From: Solea solea
Taxonomy: Eukaryota > Chordata > Actinopteri > Pleuronectiformes > Soleidae
Direction: 5' to 3'
DNA length: 64,000 nucleotides
Assembly: GCF_958295425.1 (NCBI RefSeq)
Contig: NC_081154.1
Coordinates: 17,607,364 to 17,671,363 of the forward strand
A program made the translations under genes and the position numbers. A model generated the notes under the pieces. It was not told the DNA's origin, made no database searches, and worked only from the letters and a program-made list of their open reading frames with translations. Position 1 is the stretch's first letter; each line of letters begins with the position of its first letter. Shown here in pieces: positions 46,021 through 58,437 of the stretch.

Positions 46021-47189
46021 GCGAGGGAATGTGTGTGGATCTGTTTATTTGTGTGTTGGCGTGTGCCCATGTTCATATGCAGATGTGAGCCTGCAGAATG
46101 TGCACTGATGCAGATACGGAGGTATTCTGGTGTTTGGTTCAGGGTGCGTTCAAGAACGTCCACAGACAGTGGACGCTTTCACAGCAGAGCAACCGTGGTA
46201 AAACGACATTGTTTGGCAATGATTTCAAAATGAATCGTTTGTGTTTTAACCCTAATATAAGAGATCAGAGTTTCAGGTTTTAAATGACGCTGTGAAATCA
46301 CCACACACACAAACAAAAAGCCACCGTGTAATGTTGGTATGTTTTTTTATACGTTTGCTCTCTCACTGCCAAGACTCTGTCTGTGCCTTCAAGTCTGTTT
46401 GTGAGCTTTCTATTAATGAGCATCCACAAGCAGCATGTCTTACTGCAGATAAAAACATCACCTTAAACTGCCACCTGGTGAGTAAAACAGTGAAGTGCAA
46501 CCACAAATTCATCTTCTATCAACTTTTCATTCATTTTGCTTTCAATACATTTTAAACTTGAAAAAAATTGATATTTCTACCTCATATTAGTTTGAAAAAG
46601 AAAACCACCATAGTTCCATTGCTCATTCTCTATGTTTGAGGTAAATTCAACTCATTTGTCATTTATTTAAAAAAGAAAAAAAGAAAGAGGTAAATTAGTA
46701 TCTTTCACATCTTTTTAAGGTCCAGCAGTTTTCAGTGGTGGTTGTCTTTGAAACAGGGGAATCTAATTTCAGGCCCAGTTATTTATACAAAATTCTTACA
46801 CAAATTCTGCAACTGTACAACTAGAACAGGAAATGCGATAATTACAAACAACAACAACAACCAGCTATTTGTCTACAAACGTCCCTTGAAAAATCCACAC
46901 AAGACTGAGTCACTGAGGCAGAAAAGGATGTTTTTCATGACAGCAGTGTATGTTTCTGCAACGCTGTCAATCCAAAAGTGGTTCCGCCTTTTAGACAGTT
47001 CCCCAAATCCTCACCCACTGATTTCATGGCCGCTGAGTGAACTCTGGTCGGTATTCTGCAATATCACTGTAATCTATTTACAGTGTATTTTTTGGCTTTA
47101 GTAGCCTACCTGTGGCATCTACCTGTTGCGTCCCGACTCACTGTCCTCGACCCGTTTTTGCCCGCGAGATATTTCCTTCCACTGGGATA
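46021..47189. other. Intergenic stretch
   Basis: About 46715-46810 is a copy of the repeat seen at 3455-3560 (both contain ATTTCAGGCCCAGTTATTTA). Nothing else is recognised. Confidence 0.45.
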
Positions 47190-47802
47190 AAATGAGGACC
47201 AACAGACGGATGTCATAAATAATCCCCTCTCAAATTACTTCATATCCCTCTTGGACAATTTTGGACTACAACAGTTTATTGATCTAAATCTAAAGGACAC
47301 ATGTTGAACTTCATCTGCTGTTCTGCAGCTGATTTTCCTGTATACGACCACAAGTTTCTTCAGTCTCACAGTATCTAAAACTAAACTGTCTCAGGTTATT
47401 TCATTTCATAACATCAAGGACATTAACATTACTGCTCTGACCGCCGGCATATCTAACCTCCCCAGCATTAACTACTCATTCACTCCTGATGAACTCCTCT
47501 CCCATTGAAATACTATCTGTCCACCACGTCCACTCCCACCCACCTCCCTCTCTGCAGAAAATCAGATCCTGGTTTTCCATCAACTTCCTTAAACTTAACA
47601 GTGATAAAACTCAACTTCTCCTTATTGGCACCAAATTCACCCTCTCAAAAATCAGCAACTTCTCCATCCTCATTGACAACCCCTCAGTTTTCCCCTCCTC
47701 CCAGGTCAAGAGTCTGATTATCATCCTAGACAGCACTCTATCATTCAAACCACACAACAAATAATGTCACTCGTTCTTACTTCCACCTGCGCAACATCTC
47801 CT
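47190..47802 (+). pseudogene. L2-type LINE fragment with deletion and frameshift
   Basis: Broken pieces of one ORF: the end of the endonuclease (SNYFISLLDNFGLQQFIDLN, then DFPVYDHKFLQ), the linker ([16 protein letters not shown]), then a jump to the C-terminal reverse-transcriptase region ([34 protein letters not shown]) and, after a frame change near 47760, [10 protein letters not shown]. The order matches L2-clade LINEs. Most of the reverse transcriptase is missing. It ends where the RTE-like element begins. Confidence 0.65.
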
Positions 47803-49578
47803 GTGGACCCACCACCTGCAGGGAGATCGACTGGGGTCGGGTGCGCTGCCACATGGGTGGCGGTGAAGGTCGGGGATCTCGACGTACTGGACCTGGGCGG
47901 CAGAAGCTGGTTCTGGGGACATGGAACGTCACCTCGCTGTGGGGGAAAGAGCCGGAGCTTGTGCGGGAGATGGAGCGCTACCAATTAGATCTGGTGGGGC
48001 TTACCTCCACGCACAGCCTTGGCTCTGGAACCACACTCCTGGATAGGGGTTGGAAGTTATTCTTCTCTGGAGTTGCCCAGGGTGTAAGGCGCCGGGCGGG
48101 TGTGGGGATACTCACAAGCCCCCGGCTGAGCGCCGCTGTGTTGGAGTTTACCCCGGTGGACGAGAGGGTCGCCTCCCTGCGCCTTAGGGTTGCGGGGGGG
48201 AAAGCCCTGACTGCTGTTTGTGCTTATGCACCGAACAGCAGCTCGGAGTACCCGGCCTTCTTGGAGGCCCTAGATGGAGTCCTGCAAGGGGCTCCGTCGG
48301 GGGACTCCATAGTTCTGCTGGGAGATTTCAACGCGCACGTGGGCAGCGATGGGGAAACCTGGAGAGGCGTGATTGGGAAGAACGGCCTACCTGATCTAAA
48401 TCAGAGTGGTCGTTTGTTATTGGATTTCTGTGCAAGTCATGGACTATCCATAACAAACACCATGTTCGAGCATAAGGACGCTCATAAGTGTACTTGGTAC
48501 CAGAGTGTCCTTGGCCGAAGGTCGATGATCGATTTTGTTTCATCTGATCTAAGGCCGCATGTTCTGGACACTCGGGTGAAGAGAGGGGCAGAGCTGTCAA
48601 CTGATCACCATCTGGTGGTGAGTTGGGTCAGAGGATGGGGGAGGACTCTGGATAGACCTGGTAAACCCAAACGTGTAGTGCGGATGAACTGGGAACGTCT
48701 GGAGGATGCCCCTGTCCGAGAGGCCTTCAACTCTCACCTCCGGCGGAGCTTTTCCTGTATCCCTGTGGAGGCTGGGGACATTGAACCTGAATGGGCAGTG
48801 TTCAAAGACTCTATTGTGAAAGCTGTAGTGGAGAGCTGTGGCTCCAGGGCTTTAGGTGCCTCAAGGGGCGGTAACCCTCGAACATCGTGGTGGACACCGG
48901 TGGTCAGGGAAGCTGTCCGACTGAAGAAGGAGTGTTTCCGGGATATGTTATCCCGGAGGACTCCTGAGGCAGTTGCAAGGTATCGACGGGCCCGAAGGGC
49001 GGCAGCCTCTGCTGTGGCAGACGCAAAGCAGCGGGTATGGGAGAAGTTCGGAGAGGACATGGAGAAGGACTATCGGTCGGCACCAAGGCGTTTCTGGAAA
49101 ACCATTCGGGGCCTCAGGAGGGGAAAGCGGGGGACCATCCAAGCTGTGTACAGTAAGGATGGGACACTGTTGACCTCAACCGAGGAGGTAACCGGACGGT
49201 GGAAGGAACACTTTGAGGAACTCCTGAATCCGACATCTGCACCCATCCGGGGGGAGCTCGGAGTAGAACCGCTGCTCCTTCACGTTGAAAGGAGCCAGTT
49301 GAGGTGGTTCGGGCATCTGGTGAGGATGCCTCCTGGGCGCCTCCCAAGGGAGGTATATCAGGCACGTCCAGCTGGGAGGAGGCCTCGGGGTAGACCTAGG
49401 ACAAGGTGGAGAGATTACATCTCCACTCTGGCCTGGGAACGCCTCGGGATCCCTCAGTCGGAGCTGGTCAATGCGGCTCAGGAAAAGGAAGTTTGGGGTC
49501 CCTTGCTGAAACTGCTGCCCCCGCGACCCGGCCCCGGATAAGCGGAGGATGATGATGATGATGATGACTATTATTATA
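47803..49578 (+). mobile_element. RTE-like LINE lacking its reverse transcriptase
   Basis: A retroposon copy running from about 47803 to a (GAT)n tail at 49547-49567. It carries one long open frame (listed separately). The 3' simple repeat tail of GAT units and the single endonuclease-first ORF suggest the RTE/Rex group; the clade is an inference. It abuts an L2 fragment on its 5' side. Confidence 0.75.
47853..49541 (+). CDS. LINE ORF: endonuclease fused to C-terminal region, RT deleted
   Basis: 562 residues from ATG 47853. The first half is an apurinic-type endonuclease: [19 protein letters not shown] and the catalytic STDHHLVVS are all present. A basic linker follows ([34 protein letters not shown]). 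At about 49236-49258 the frame passes from LLNPTSAPI directly to [19 protein letters not shown], which normally lies after the reverse transcriptase, then [15 protein letters not shown] to the end LPPRPGPG. The polymerase motifs (such as FADD) are absent, yet no stop or frameshift occurs. Without the polymerase it cannot retrotranspose by itself. Confidence 0.8.
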   Translation: MGGGEGRGSRRTGPGRQKLVLGTWNVTSLWGKEPELVREMERYQLDLVGLTSTHSLGSGTTLLDRGWKLFFSGVAQGVRRRAGVGILTSPRLSAAVLEFTPVDERVASLRLRVAGGKALTAVCAYAPNSSSEYPAFLEALDGVLQGAPSGDSIVLLGDFNAHVGSDGETWRGVIGKNGLPDLNQSGRLLLDFCASHGLSITNTMFEHKDAHKCTWYQSVLGRRSMIDFVSSDLRPHVLDTRVKRGAELSTDHHLVVSWVRGWGRTLDRPGKPKRVVRMNWERLEDAPVREAFNSHLRRSFSCIPVEAGDIEPEWAVFKDSIVKAVVESCGSRALGASRGGNPRTSWWTPVVREAVRLKKECFRDMLSRRTPEAVARYRRARRAAASAVADAKQRVWEKFGEDMEKDYRSAPRRFWKTIRGLRRGKRGTIQAVYSKDGTLLTSTEEVTGRWKEHFEELLNPTSAPIRGELGVEPLLLHVERSQLRWFGHLVRMPPGRLPREVYQARPAGRRPRGRPRTRWRDYISTLAWERLGIPQSELVNAAQEKEVWGPLLKLLPPRPGPG

Positions 49579-49589
49579 ATCATGCAGAA

Positions 49590-49700
49590 GCCCAGCATTA
49601 TATTACATTACATTACATGTCATTTAGCAGACGCTTTTATCCAAAGCGACTTACAATAAGTGCATTTAAACATTTGGGTACAAATAAGAGCTAGAAGTAA
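49590..49700 (+). repeat. Dispersed teleost repeat (CATTTAGCAGAC type), second copy
   Basis: TTACATTACATGTCATTTAG, then CAGACGCTTTTATCCAAAGC and GACTTACAA; same family as 1140-1295. Confidence 0.65.
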
Positions 49701-49799
49701 GTAAGAGCTTCAAGTAAACCAAACTATGAAGTGCTAGTCGTAAGTGCGATGTATAGGTTTTTTTTTTGTTTTTGTTTTTTTGTCATCGTCGTTATCGTC

Positions 49800-50130
49800 T
49801 TAGTCGATATCTGCCCACTGCATCTGCCCACTGCTCCATTGACTCCGAGAGAAGCTGAGCTTCTGTGGAAGTGACGTTTTTGCTGCATTTGTCCAATCAC
49901 CGTCAATCTCATCCCATAGAGAACAATTAAACTGAGCTTCAAGTGGTTTACATGCGGAGGCTGCAACGGGAATACAAAAATCACATAAGACGAGACGTCT
50001 GATTCTGAACGAACTAGTGACACTAGTATAATCCCGTTCTAGCGCACGATAAGTATCGCAATGTAAATACAACACAGTATTCTGTATATTTGATGACATC
50101 TTAGAGGAAGCTGAGCTTCCCTTGCTGTCT
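49800..50130. repeat. Dispersed repeat with GAAGCTGAGCTTC palindrome
   Basis: Contains GAGAAGCTGAGCTTC near 49849 and GAGGAAGCTGAGCTTCCC near 50105; the latter end matches 4140-4160 and is weakly echoed at 57155-57170. The class is unknown. Confidence 0.5.
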
Positions 50131-53100
50131 AAAGGCCCTGGTATACTCGCGCGTCAGGGTCCTGTAGTATCTGACTTCACCATCGGATGGCGGTACAAGT
50201 CTGGACGCAGGGAATAAAGAAGCATTCCTACCAAAGAAGAAGAGAATGTTTCATCTCCCTCAAACACACCTGGTCCGAGCGGCTCACAGCTGACAGGTCC
50301 ATCGGGCAGGGGAGTCGGGGTGTCAGCCAGTTTGAGGGTCACCCGGTCAAGGCTGGGATGACTATACTTGTTTTTCTCCTCGGTGGGCGGGGCTTCATAC
50401 TCCACCTACTGATGGGTAGTTTACACATGCACAGTGTATCCTGCTTCTGCAGGTGACAATGGGTTTCCTTTCCTTTGCCCTGATCTTCCTGTTTGGATTT
50501 GAGTATAACAAACATTTAATTCTTACACCTCAGTAGAACAATTATACTTTCATTTAAAATGAAAATCAATACATAGGGTTCACTGTCAAGCAACAAAAAA
50601 GAAAAAAATATTAAAATCATTTTTAATCAGTTAATTTCCTGGCCTGTCCTTGGTTCTCAACCTGTGACACCACAGCGGCTTGTTATTGTTAAGCTCTAAG
50701 TAGTTGGTCAAGTTTTTGTGGTTTTTGTCGCTTAGAGCGAAGTCACCTCATGTGTTTCGCCAAAGCCTCTGTCTGTTAAAGAGGAAAAATCCACTGCCCA
50801 AGAAACTTGTCGGAAAAAGACTTCAGGTTTTCACTCACCACCTCAAGTAAGAAGAAGCCACCCTGCTCCACATCTGGTTTCCCTTCCCGTCGGTCAATAT
50901 CTCGTGGAGTTCATTCTTCCTCCTGTGGAGGATAAAGTGGTAGAAAATGGATGGATGGACTTTACACAAGAATCTGCAACCAGGAATCACTGTGGATGTT
51001 GCCTTGTTGCTTTCATTTTCCCTCTGAGTATAGTGCATGATGGTAATATTTCCAGCAGAGGTCAGTGTTGCCACATAACTGAGCACTGAGGGTTATTGGA
51101 CTGTAAAAACAATCAAAAAGCAAAGTACAACGAGTTCCTTTCAAAGCAAAACATCAGTCCCTGCCAACTTTCACTGTTTTCAATGCATTCCTTCTGATTT
51201 AACCTGCCGGCCATGTTTTTCATATTCTACACAGACTTTAGTACAGTTCAAGCAAATCAACACATTCTAAACTATTCTGATGTTACAGTTTTAATATCAC
51301 ATTTAATTCATTTAATTCTGACTCCCCTGGGCCTCACCAACATGGTGTTAACCTGTTACTATTCATAATGACAAAATCAAGCAAGTAGTCTAATACAGAG
51401 AGTAATGATAGGTAACTTGATAACAAATAAAGACCATATCAAGAGCGTTTGCAAAAGGACACAGAATTTGTTTCCTCCTCCACTTTCGATCTTTTGGGCC
51501 GAGCAAACAAATTGTTGTTCTGGTGTTTGTCCACTTCTCTAAAATCAAAACTGTTTTATCACTTCAAATCTGTTCAAAGATTGGAGGTCAACCCTCTGTG
51601 AATCAGCGCACCACAGTAACATGTTGAGATTAGCTAATTAAAATATTGTCCCTAATCATGTCCTGAATGATGAATGAAGAGAAATGATTTCCATCAAATC
51701 GGACTGAAGATCTCTTTTGTGCATCAGTCAGTCCTGCAATTAAATATGGAGCGTAATCCCAGATGAAGTGTGCGGTAAACTGTTTTTTCTTTTATGTGAT
51801 TATTATGTTTACATTTCTGTCTGTTGTCTTGTGTTTTGCTATTCTGCAAAAGGAACAGTTGTTACACAAGTCAAGCTCAACTTGTATTACAAGTATCATG
51901 AATCAATCAATTTTGTAAATTGTAATACTTACACTACTCGTTACTGGATAAAGTATAAATACATGTTACCACCCAACCCTGGTGAGGTGTGAGTGCAGCA
52001 GTTACTTAACGTAACACCCATCTCAACCATCGGAATACAGGTTTTAATCTTTAATTTAATGCTAGGCTCGACTACTAGAGCAAGATGGATGACTAATGAC
52101 ACATACTCAAAAGGTTTGGTTGAACATATATATATTTGGATTACCACAAGTGCAGCACAACCTGGTAAATCACATATTCAATAAATTAACATAGATAACA
52201 TTATATACAAAAAAACACAATGGGCCCAAAACACTGAAAATAATAAACAAAACACACCCCCGGGGAATTTGATTCACTCTCTAAAGCGTGAGCTATGTGC
52301 GGGATGTGCAAAGGAGCAATTAAGTGCAAATCTGCAAGAATTTCTGATTATCAGTTGTCATCACAGTGGATCTTGGTGGGGTGGCTCGCCATCTTTGGAC
52401 CAGATTGGTGTTGAATCATACATCATTTGTTCTTTGTGATTTTTTTGAGTATTTAGAAAAGCGCTTGAAAATAAAATGCATTATTATTATTATTATTATT
52501 ATAATAACACAGTCGGAGTAACATTCAAAGATCTACATTCAACTTTCTTATCTTTTCTTAATGCATACTAACACATTTCATAAATCAAATTTCACAGTAT
52601 ACACCAAAAATCACAACTTTTAACAACTCATTGTTAAAGATCAATTCTTACTAAAGTCAATAAGAAACAGGGCTCTCTCAAAACGACAGTCACATGACGT
52701 CATGGAGAAACTACAGAAAATAAAAGCCTTTTTTAAAAGTGCATTCATTGCACAGTAAACACAGTTATGCTCGGTGCACTAACACACACACACACACACA
52801 CACACTTTAAATCATACATATAAACTATACCTGGCTAACTGTGGTAGCCATTAGCATATCATCATTGTGAGTTTAGCTTAATATTTTCTCATTCAAAACC
52901 GAATTAATTCACCAAGAAAAGTCCCAATAAATTCAGAAAAGTACTCCAACAGAACAACGTTCGTTTAACAGATGCTCCTAAAGTAATTCATCCACGTTTC
53001 CCGGAGTTTTTTTCTCTTTTTTTCTCTCTCTCTGATCTCCCTACCTGTCTTGCAGCGAACACAAGGGGGCGGAGCCCAAACTCTGTATACTTCACTGACT

Positions 53101-55365
53101 ATCGGAAATACCAGTTTCAATCAGCAGCAGATTAATTCCACTCATTCACTCTTAATAATAATAAACATATTTTTCTACAGAACTTAATAACAAACATTTC
53201 TAGAACATTCTGAATACACAGACACCCTCAGTAACTCTCTAGGGTCACGTTAAGGATTTGTGTTTGTTCACACTGCATTTATGATATAATACTGTACATC
53301 AATTAGTAATAATAATAATTGAAGTAATAATTGTGTCTCTGCTGTTGCACAAAGAGGTGTGAAGTAGTGAATCTGTGGCATGTGATGCATCGTCCATATA
53401 ATGCGAGCGTGTGTGAATCATATGCCGCCGCCGCTGGATCCGAGTGAAGACAGCGTGACTGGTGAGCAATGCTGCAGATGAAGTGATCAGTGCATTTTAT
53501 CCAGTTAAAAGAAAAACTAACTGTACATTGCCAGACACACTATTTATTTTGTTTTGTTTGCTAGATCACGCAGCAAGAAAAATCTGTTCTGCTTGCTTCC
53601 AAATGTTCTCCAATAATCCCTGACATCATCTTTATGGGTATCAGTCTAAAACCTCTAATGCCTCTATAATAAAACTAAAGGTAAACTAAAGGTAAACTGA
53701 TTCCACTGATCAGTGTCCCTGAGACTGGTCCTGCAAAAACAACTCGCACACTCCTGAGAAGCAATTTGAGTATTTCATCATTGAGCCCTATTGCCAAGCT
53801 TTGCAGATTTCCCCCCAAGGTTTGATTTACCCGCCTTCTTCCTGAGGAAAAATCTCATTCACCAGACAAATTGCTGAGCAGACCCCTCCAAACCGGCGCC
53901 TATAAATCATTCTTTAATCAGAGGCCTGTGAGATTGGGCACAGACACCAGCGGGAGCAAACACTCTAACACTTTCAACTCCACCCGTGCCGTGGATCTGT
54001 GATCCTCGGAGTTTTCTCCTCCTGTGTTTGCTCCCCGGGCTTGTCTGCATTTGTATCAGTCATCAAAGAAACTAAGAGAGATGAGGCACCCTGCACACTC
54101 GGCTGACACCGACACCCAAACACTTCCTCTGCTAACAGGAGACTGATCTCCTGGTTTGAGGCTGCAGTAGGATTTTCTCCTGCTATGTCTCTGAGGGCGT
54201 GCAGTGTGTTGCTGGACATGCTGTGGTTTCTAAAATGGGAAAAACACTAGGTGCCAATTTACCTCGGACACCATAAGAAGTTCTGTTTATGAGTGTTTTC
54301 TGTGATTCTTTTTGGAGAATGTTCATTTGAAGGCTCGTACTTGTGAGGTGTCATGTTTTGGGATGCTCCGTTCATTTAGGCTCAGTGTTTTCTAATCTCC
54401 ACAAAGGAGGTTATATATATCTGTACATTTGTCCTCCTGTGAGCACCAATCACGCATGTTCCCATTATTGGTAAGAATGACGTCATGAAATATTTCAAGA
54501 AATCTCTTATAATAAGCAAAAAAGACATAACTTTATCAAAACTCCTCAGATTTGGTCGGTGTATGGAGGATCAGACACTCTCATGGATTTTATCTGAGAA
54601 GTTTCAATTAGAGTGGATTATGTCATGCTTATGTAAGATGGTAATAGCTATAAGCAGGTAACGTTTTTTTAAAAACCCTATTTTCTACTCTTGGCTGTAC
54701 TTATTTTAGCTTAGCAAGGGGCAGCTAAATGTTATCTGCCATTCAGTTGAGGTAAACGTCTGACTAACATGTGATCTCGCGAGTTATTGTCTTAATTCTT
54801 CTTATTCTGTTTTGCTTCATGGAGCGAAAAAGAAAATCCCAATTATCAACGCTATTGAATCCCAATACTTCCAGAATCACAACACAAAACTCACACTCAC
54901 AACATATCAGTGAAGATCAGTGTAACAAATAACTGAGCACTAAAATAAATCATCGACAATTTGAAAGTGTATGAATTGGTATTATTTGTAGTTTTCAACA
55001 TTTATTCATTGTACTAACAGAAGTGCATATTAAGGATTGATAAATATCTTAAAGCTGCAGTAAAGGCTCGATCTCTAAATGGTTGATTGTTGACTTTCAT
55101 CTGCAGGTTATAATAATCTCTCACACGCATATTATTGTGTTTATTGTCCCTGAAAACAACATTATACCTTACAAAGTCCAATTGACCCATGTTTATCAAT
55201 TATTGCAAACAGCATGGATGTTTATACTTAAGTCAGTGAAGAGTTCTTGGTGTAAAGATGTATTTGGATAAACTAATCAATCACCGGCTCTGGCTGTGTT
55301 CACATTCTCATCTCAACAAACTATTCAGCGACTGAGAGCAGAGAGCTGGAGATGCAACTATGTTC
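50131..55365. other. Intergenic DNA upstream of hs3st2
   Basis: Repeat-like DNA at 50140-50410, an AC tract (52784-52805), a GC-box-like GGGGCGGAGCC near 53067 and two TGACGTCA sites (52695, 54478). No gene recognised. Confidence 0.45.
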
Positions 55366-55373
55366 TGACGTCA
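55366..55373. promoter_or_regulatory. hs3st2: Palindromic CRE upstream of hs3st2
   Basis: TGACGTCA, the full cAMP-response element, about 230 bases before the hs3st2 start codon in a GC-richer stretch (55370-55500). Position fits a proximal promoter; binding is inferred. Confidence 0.4.
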
Positions 55374-55601
55374 GCGTGTACAAGTATTCCTCTGTGGATC
55401 CGCCGCTCTGAAGATGAGAGACCGCACGGTGCGTTTCTCTGCCGCGTGAAGACCGCGGAGACGCGCTGGAGGCGCTCTTTTGACCGGTGACACATAGATG
55501 GAAGTAAGTGACAAGTTTTCAGATTTCTCTCTGCTGTGGAGTCTCTCAACAACCTGGAAGAGCGGATCATAAAATCAACTGGAAAACCATGCGCTGTTGT
55601 G

Positions 55602-56251
55602 ATGCATGGAGCGATGGCATGCGTGCTCCTCTTCACTCGACTTCTCCCCTTCTCGCACAGGCTCACGAGACCATCCATTGTCTTATTGTCTCTTTTCCTG
55701 TCATATCTGTGCTACTGTGCACTCTTCCCTGTCTACACCATCATGCACAAGTCAGGTGATTTGACACCGAGCTGTCAGCGCATCCTGGTTGATGGAGCCA
55801 GACGGCGCCTCCAGAAATCCCTCACCTCCTGCGCGCTGCTGCTGGACGCGCGGCTGAGCGACGCGCGGCTGAGCAGCGCCAATGCGGCGAGCCTCAGGAG
55901 AAGCGACCAACGACCTTTTTCCACTCTGAACAGCGCCAGGAACGACACGCCCAGTCCCATTATCAGCGCGAGGTTTGGCAATAAAAAGTTGCCCAATGCT
56001 ATCATAGTTGGTGTAAAGAAGGGAGGCACGAGAGCGGTGCTGGAGTTTATAAGAGTGCATCCGGACGTGCGCGCGGCTGGAACGGAGACGCACTTCTTTG
56101 ACAGGAACTATGACAGAGGCCTGGAGTGGTACAGGTAAGACTTACTGCTTAACAAACACACTGATTATTATTCGATTACAAACTTATTTTTCGATTACTA
56201 GTTTTATGTGTATGTACATATATATATACAGTATATACATGTGTGTATATA

Positions 56252-56303
<52 letters not shown>

Positions 56304-58005
56304 TATATGGACCAAACAAATTAATCAATTAATCGATTGATTAAAATTAAACTTCACCATGCTGAAGTTTGCATCCAGATTCACAGCTTCATGTTCAGCA
56401 GTTAAAGGTAAACTTAATTGTTGTTTTTACACTTGGTATGGATGTTAAAGTGTGTGTATGTGAAAGCCTGACTGTATATCAGGACATAACATGACATCAA
56501 TAAGAGCTTTAATTTATTTGACATGTGCGATCACAAGTTGAGTTTACCTTCAGTGCAGACCTGGAGGCTGCAGATTTAGAGTAGAATGGGGGAAAGTTGT
56601 ATAATAATGTTATAATAATGTTTCCATACATGTGAAAAGAAACCAGGGAGTTAAAGAGTGAGACTTCTGCTGCCCACTCTGGACTCAGCTGGTGACGGGA
56701 TACTTTGACCAATCACAGGGCAGTTCAGATAGAAAGCATAGTAAGCTCTGCAATATTGGGAACAACTGCTGCTAAACTAAATAAAATGTGCCTTTGGCCG
56801 TGTTCAGATATAGGCTGCGTATAACTGACACATGGACAGTGATGTCAGAATATGGACTAGCTGAGGGAGGGAAACCTGTTATACAAACATGCTTTGACTG
56901 GAATTCATCTTTAGCTCTTTGTCACTTCATGGCACCAGAATTGTTTTACATCCAGCAGACTTTCTGGATTTGTATATAACAACATCCAGATATACACATC
57001 TGAACTTTTAAGATGACTTCCTCTATGTTAAATTCAAATTACTGCCAAGCTAGATCAATTGAAGCGGAGCTTCCACTGGTGTCCACGCGTTCTAGTGCAC
57101 TTTTAATAATGAAATGTAACCACAACAGCACACTATTTGATCATGTATTTGATATGTTAGAGGAAGCTGTCTCAGAGCAATCACCTCTGGTCGTCTGTAG
57201 GCCTGCAGGGTGAAGTGGCGATGAACACGTTTTCGAGTGTAGCCTCTGTAGGCTGGATGCCTGTCATTATGAGAGTTGTGTTAAAGGTGACATCGAAAGC
57301 TTGTATCGCACATGTATGTTAGTTATGGAGGTCTACTTACATATATTAACTTGTTTTCATGGTTAAAAACCTCCCAGTCGCTGCAAACGAGCCGATCAAA
57401 ATATCTCCTCACTGACGCTCTCGTCAGCTGCGCGCTTTCAGACCAAAACCACACCCCCAGAACGTGGACTGTGTTGTGATTGGCCAGCCAACGAGAGCTT
57501 TCCCACTGTCCTGTGATTGGCCAGGTACCTGGAAGTGACGTAATTGGTAGGCCAGCTCTCAGATACACAGCTCCCCCTCTGGCACGGTGGATGCTCTGCA
57601 TCTCAGCAGCTACAACGAGAGTAGTTCTTCTTCTTCTGCGGTTGAATGTACGCAACCGGATGTGCCCGGACTAGTGCCCGCACCAGGAGGCGCTACGGTG
57701 GTGAGAGGAGTGGTGAGGTATACTGATGACATCATCAGCATAGGGAAGTGCCGATCCGCTTCGCAGAGCCCAGGAAAACAATACAACACTATTTTCACAG
57801 CAGTGGCTGAACTGTTTGTTCTGAAACTTCAGGGTTTCATAAACGAGGTCATGACGCAGATACACACACAAACGCAGCGTTAATTGGAGCTTCCGGTCTA
57901 TGTCGCCTTTAAACAATGCAGGGCGTTCACCCCCTGACCCAGTGCAACTCCTGTGTTGCGGTTGCTCCTGTGTGTGTGTGTACAGGTGCACAGTGAGTGG
58001 TCAAT

Positions 58006-58053
<48 letters not shown>

Positions 58054-58391
58054 GTATTTGAGTGTGTGATTGGCACAAGAATGCAGGGAGCTGAAGCAAG
58101 AAAGCTACACCGGCAGTATTTGCTATCAACTCTTTAAAAGACTCTGTGATGAAGGAAAAGACTCCTAACTGTAAAAGATGAGGCATTGATTGGTTCCTAG
58201 TGCATTTATATCCATCAGCATAAATACATTGATGTACACATGTTTTCCTTTTATCACAGATCATTGTTTTGCATTGTATTTATTTCACGCCCATTGACGA
58301 TGATGCTTCACCATGAAAATGATTTTGTTGTGTTTGTGCCGTGCCACACCGAGGCCGGAACCATAGTGGAAAAGGGCCATTAGATACAAGT

Positions 58392-58437
<46 letters not shown>

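Noticed and set aside
46292..46555. 87-codon frame with cysteines (CAFKSVCELS, CLTADKNITLNCHL)
   Set aside because: It looked briefly like a secreted domain, but there are no splice partners or recognisable fold.
55536..55601. Longer hs3st2 N-terminus beginning at 55536
   Set aside because: The frame opens with GTG rather than ATG; ATG 55602 or 55614 leads directly to the membrane anchor as in the family.
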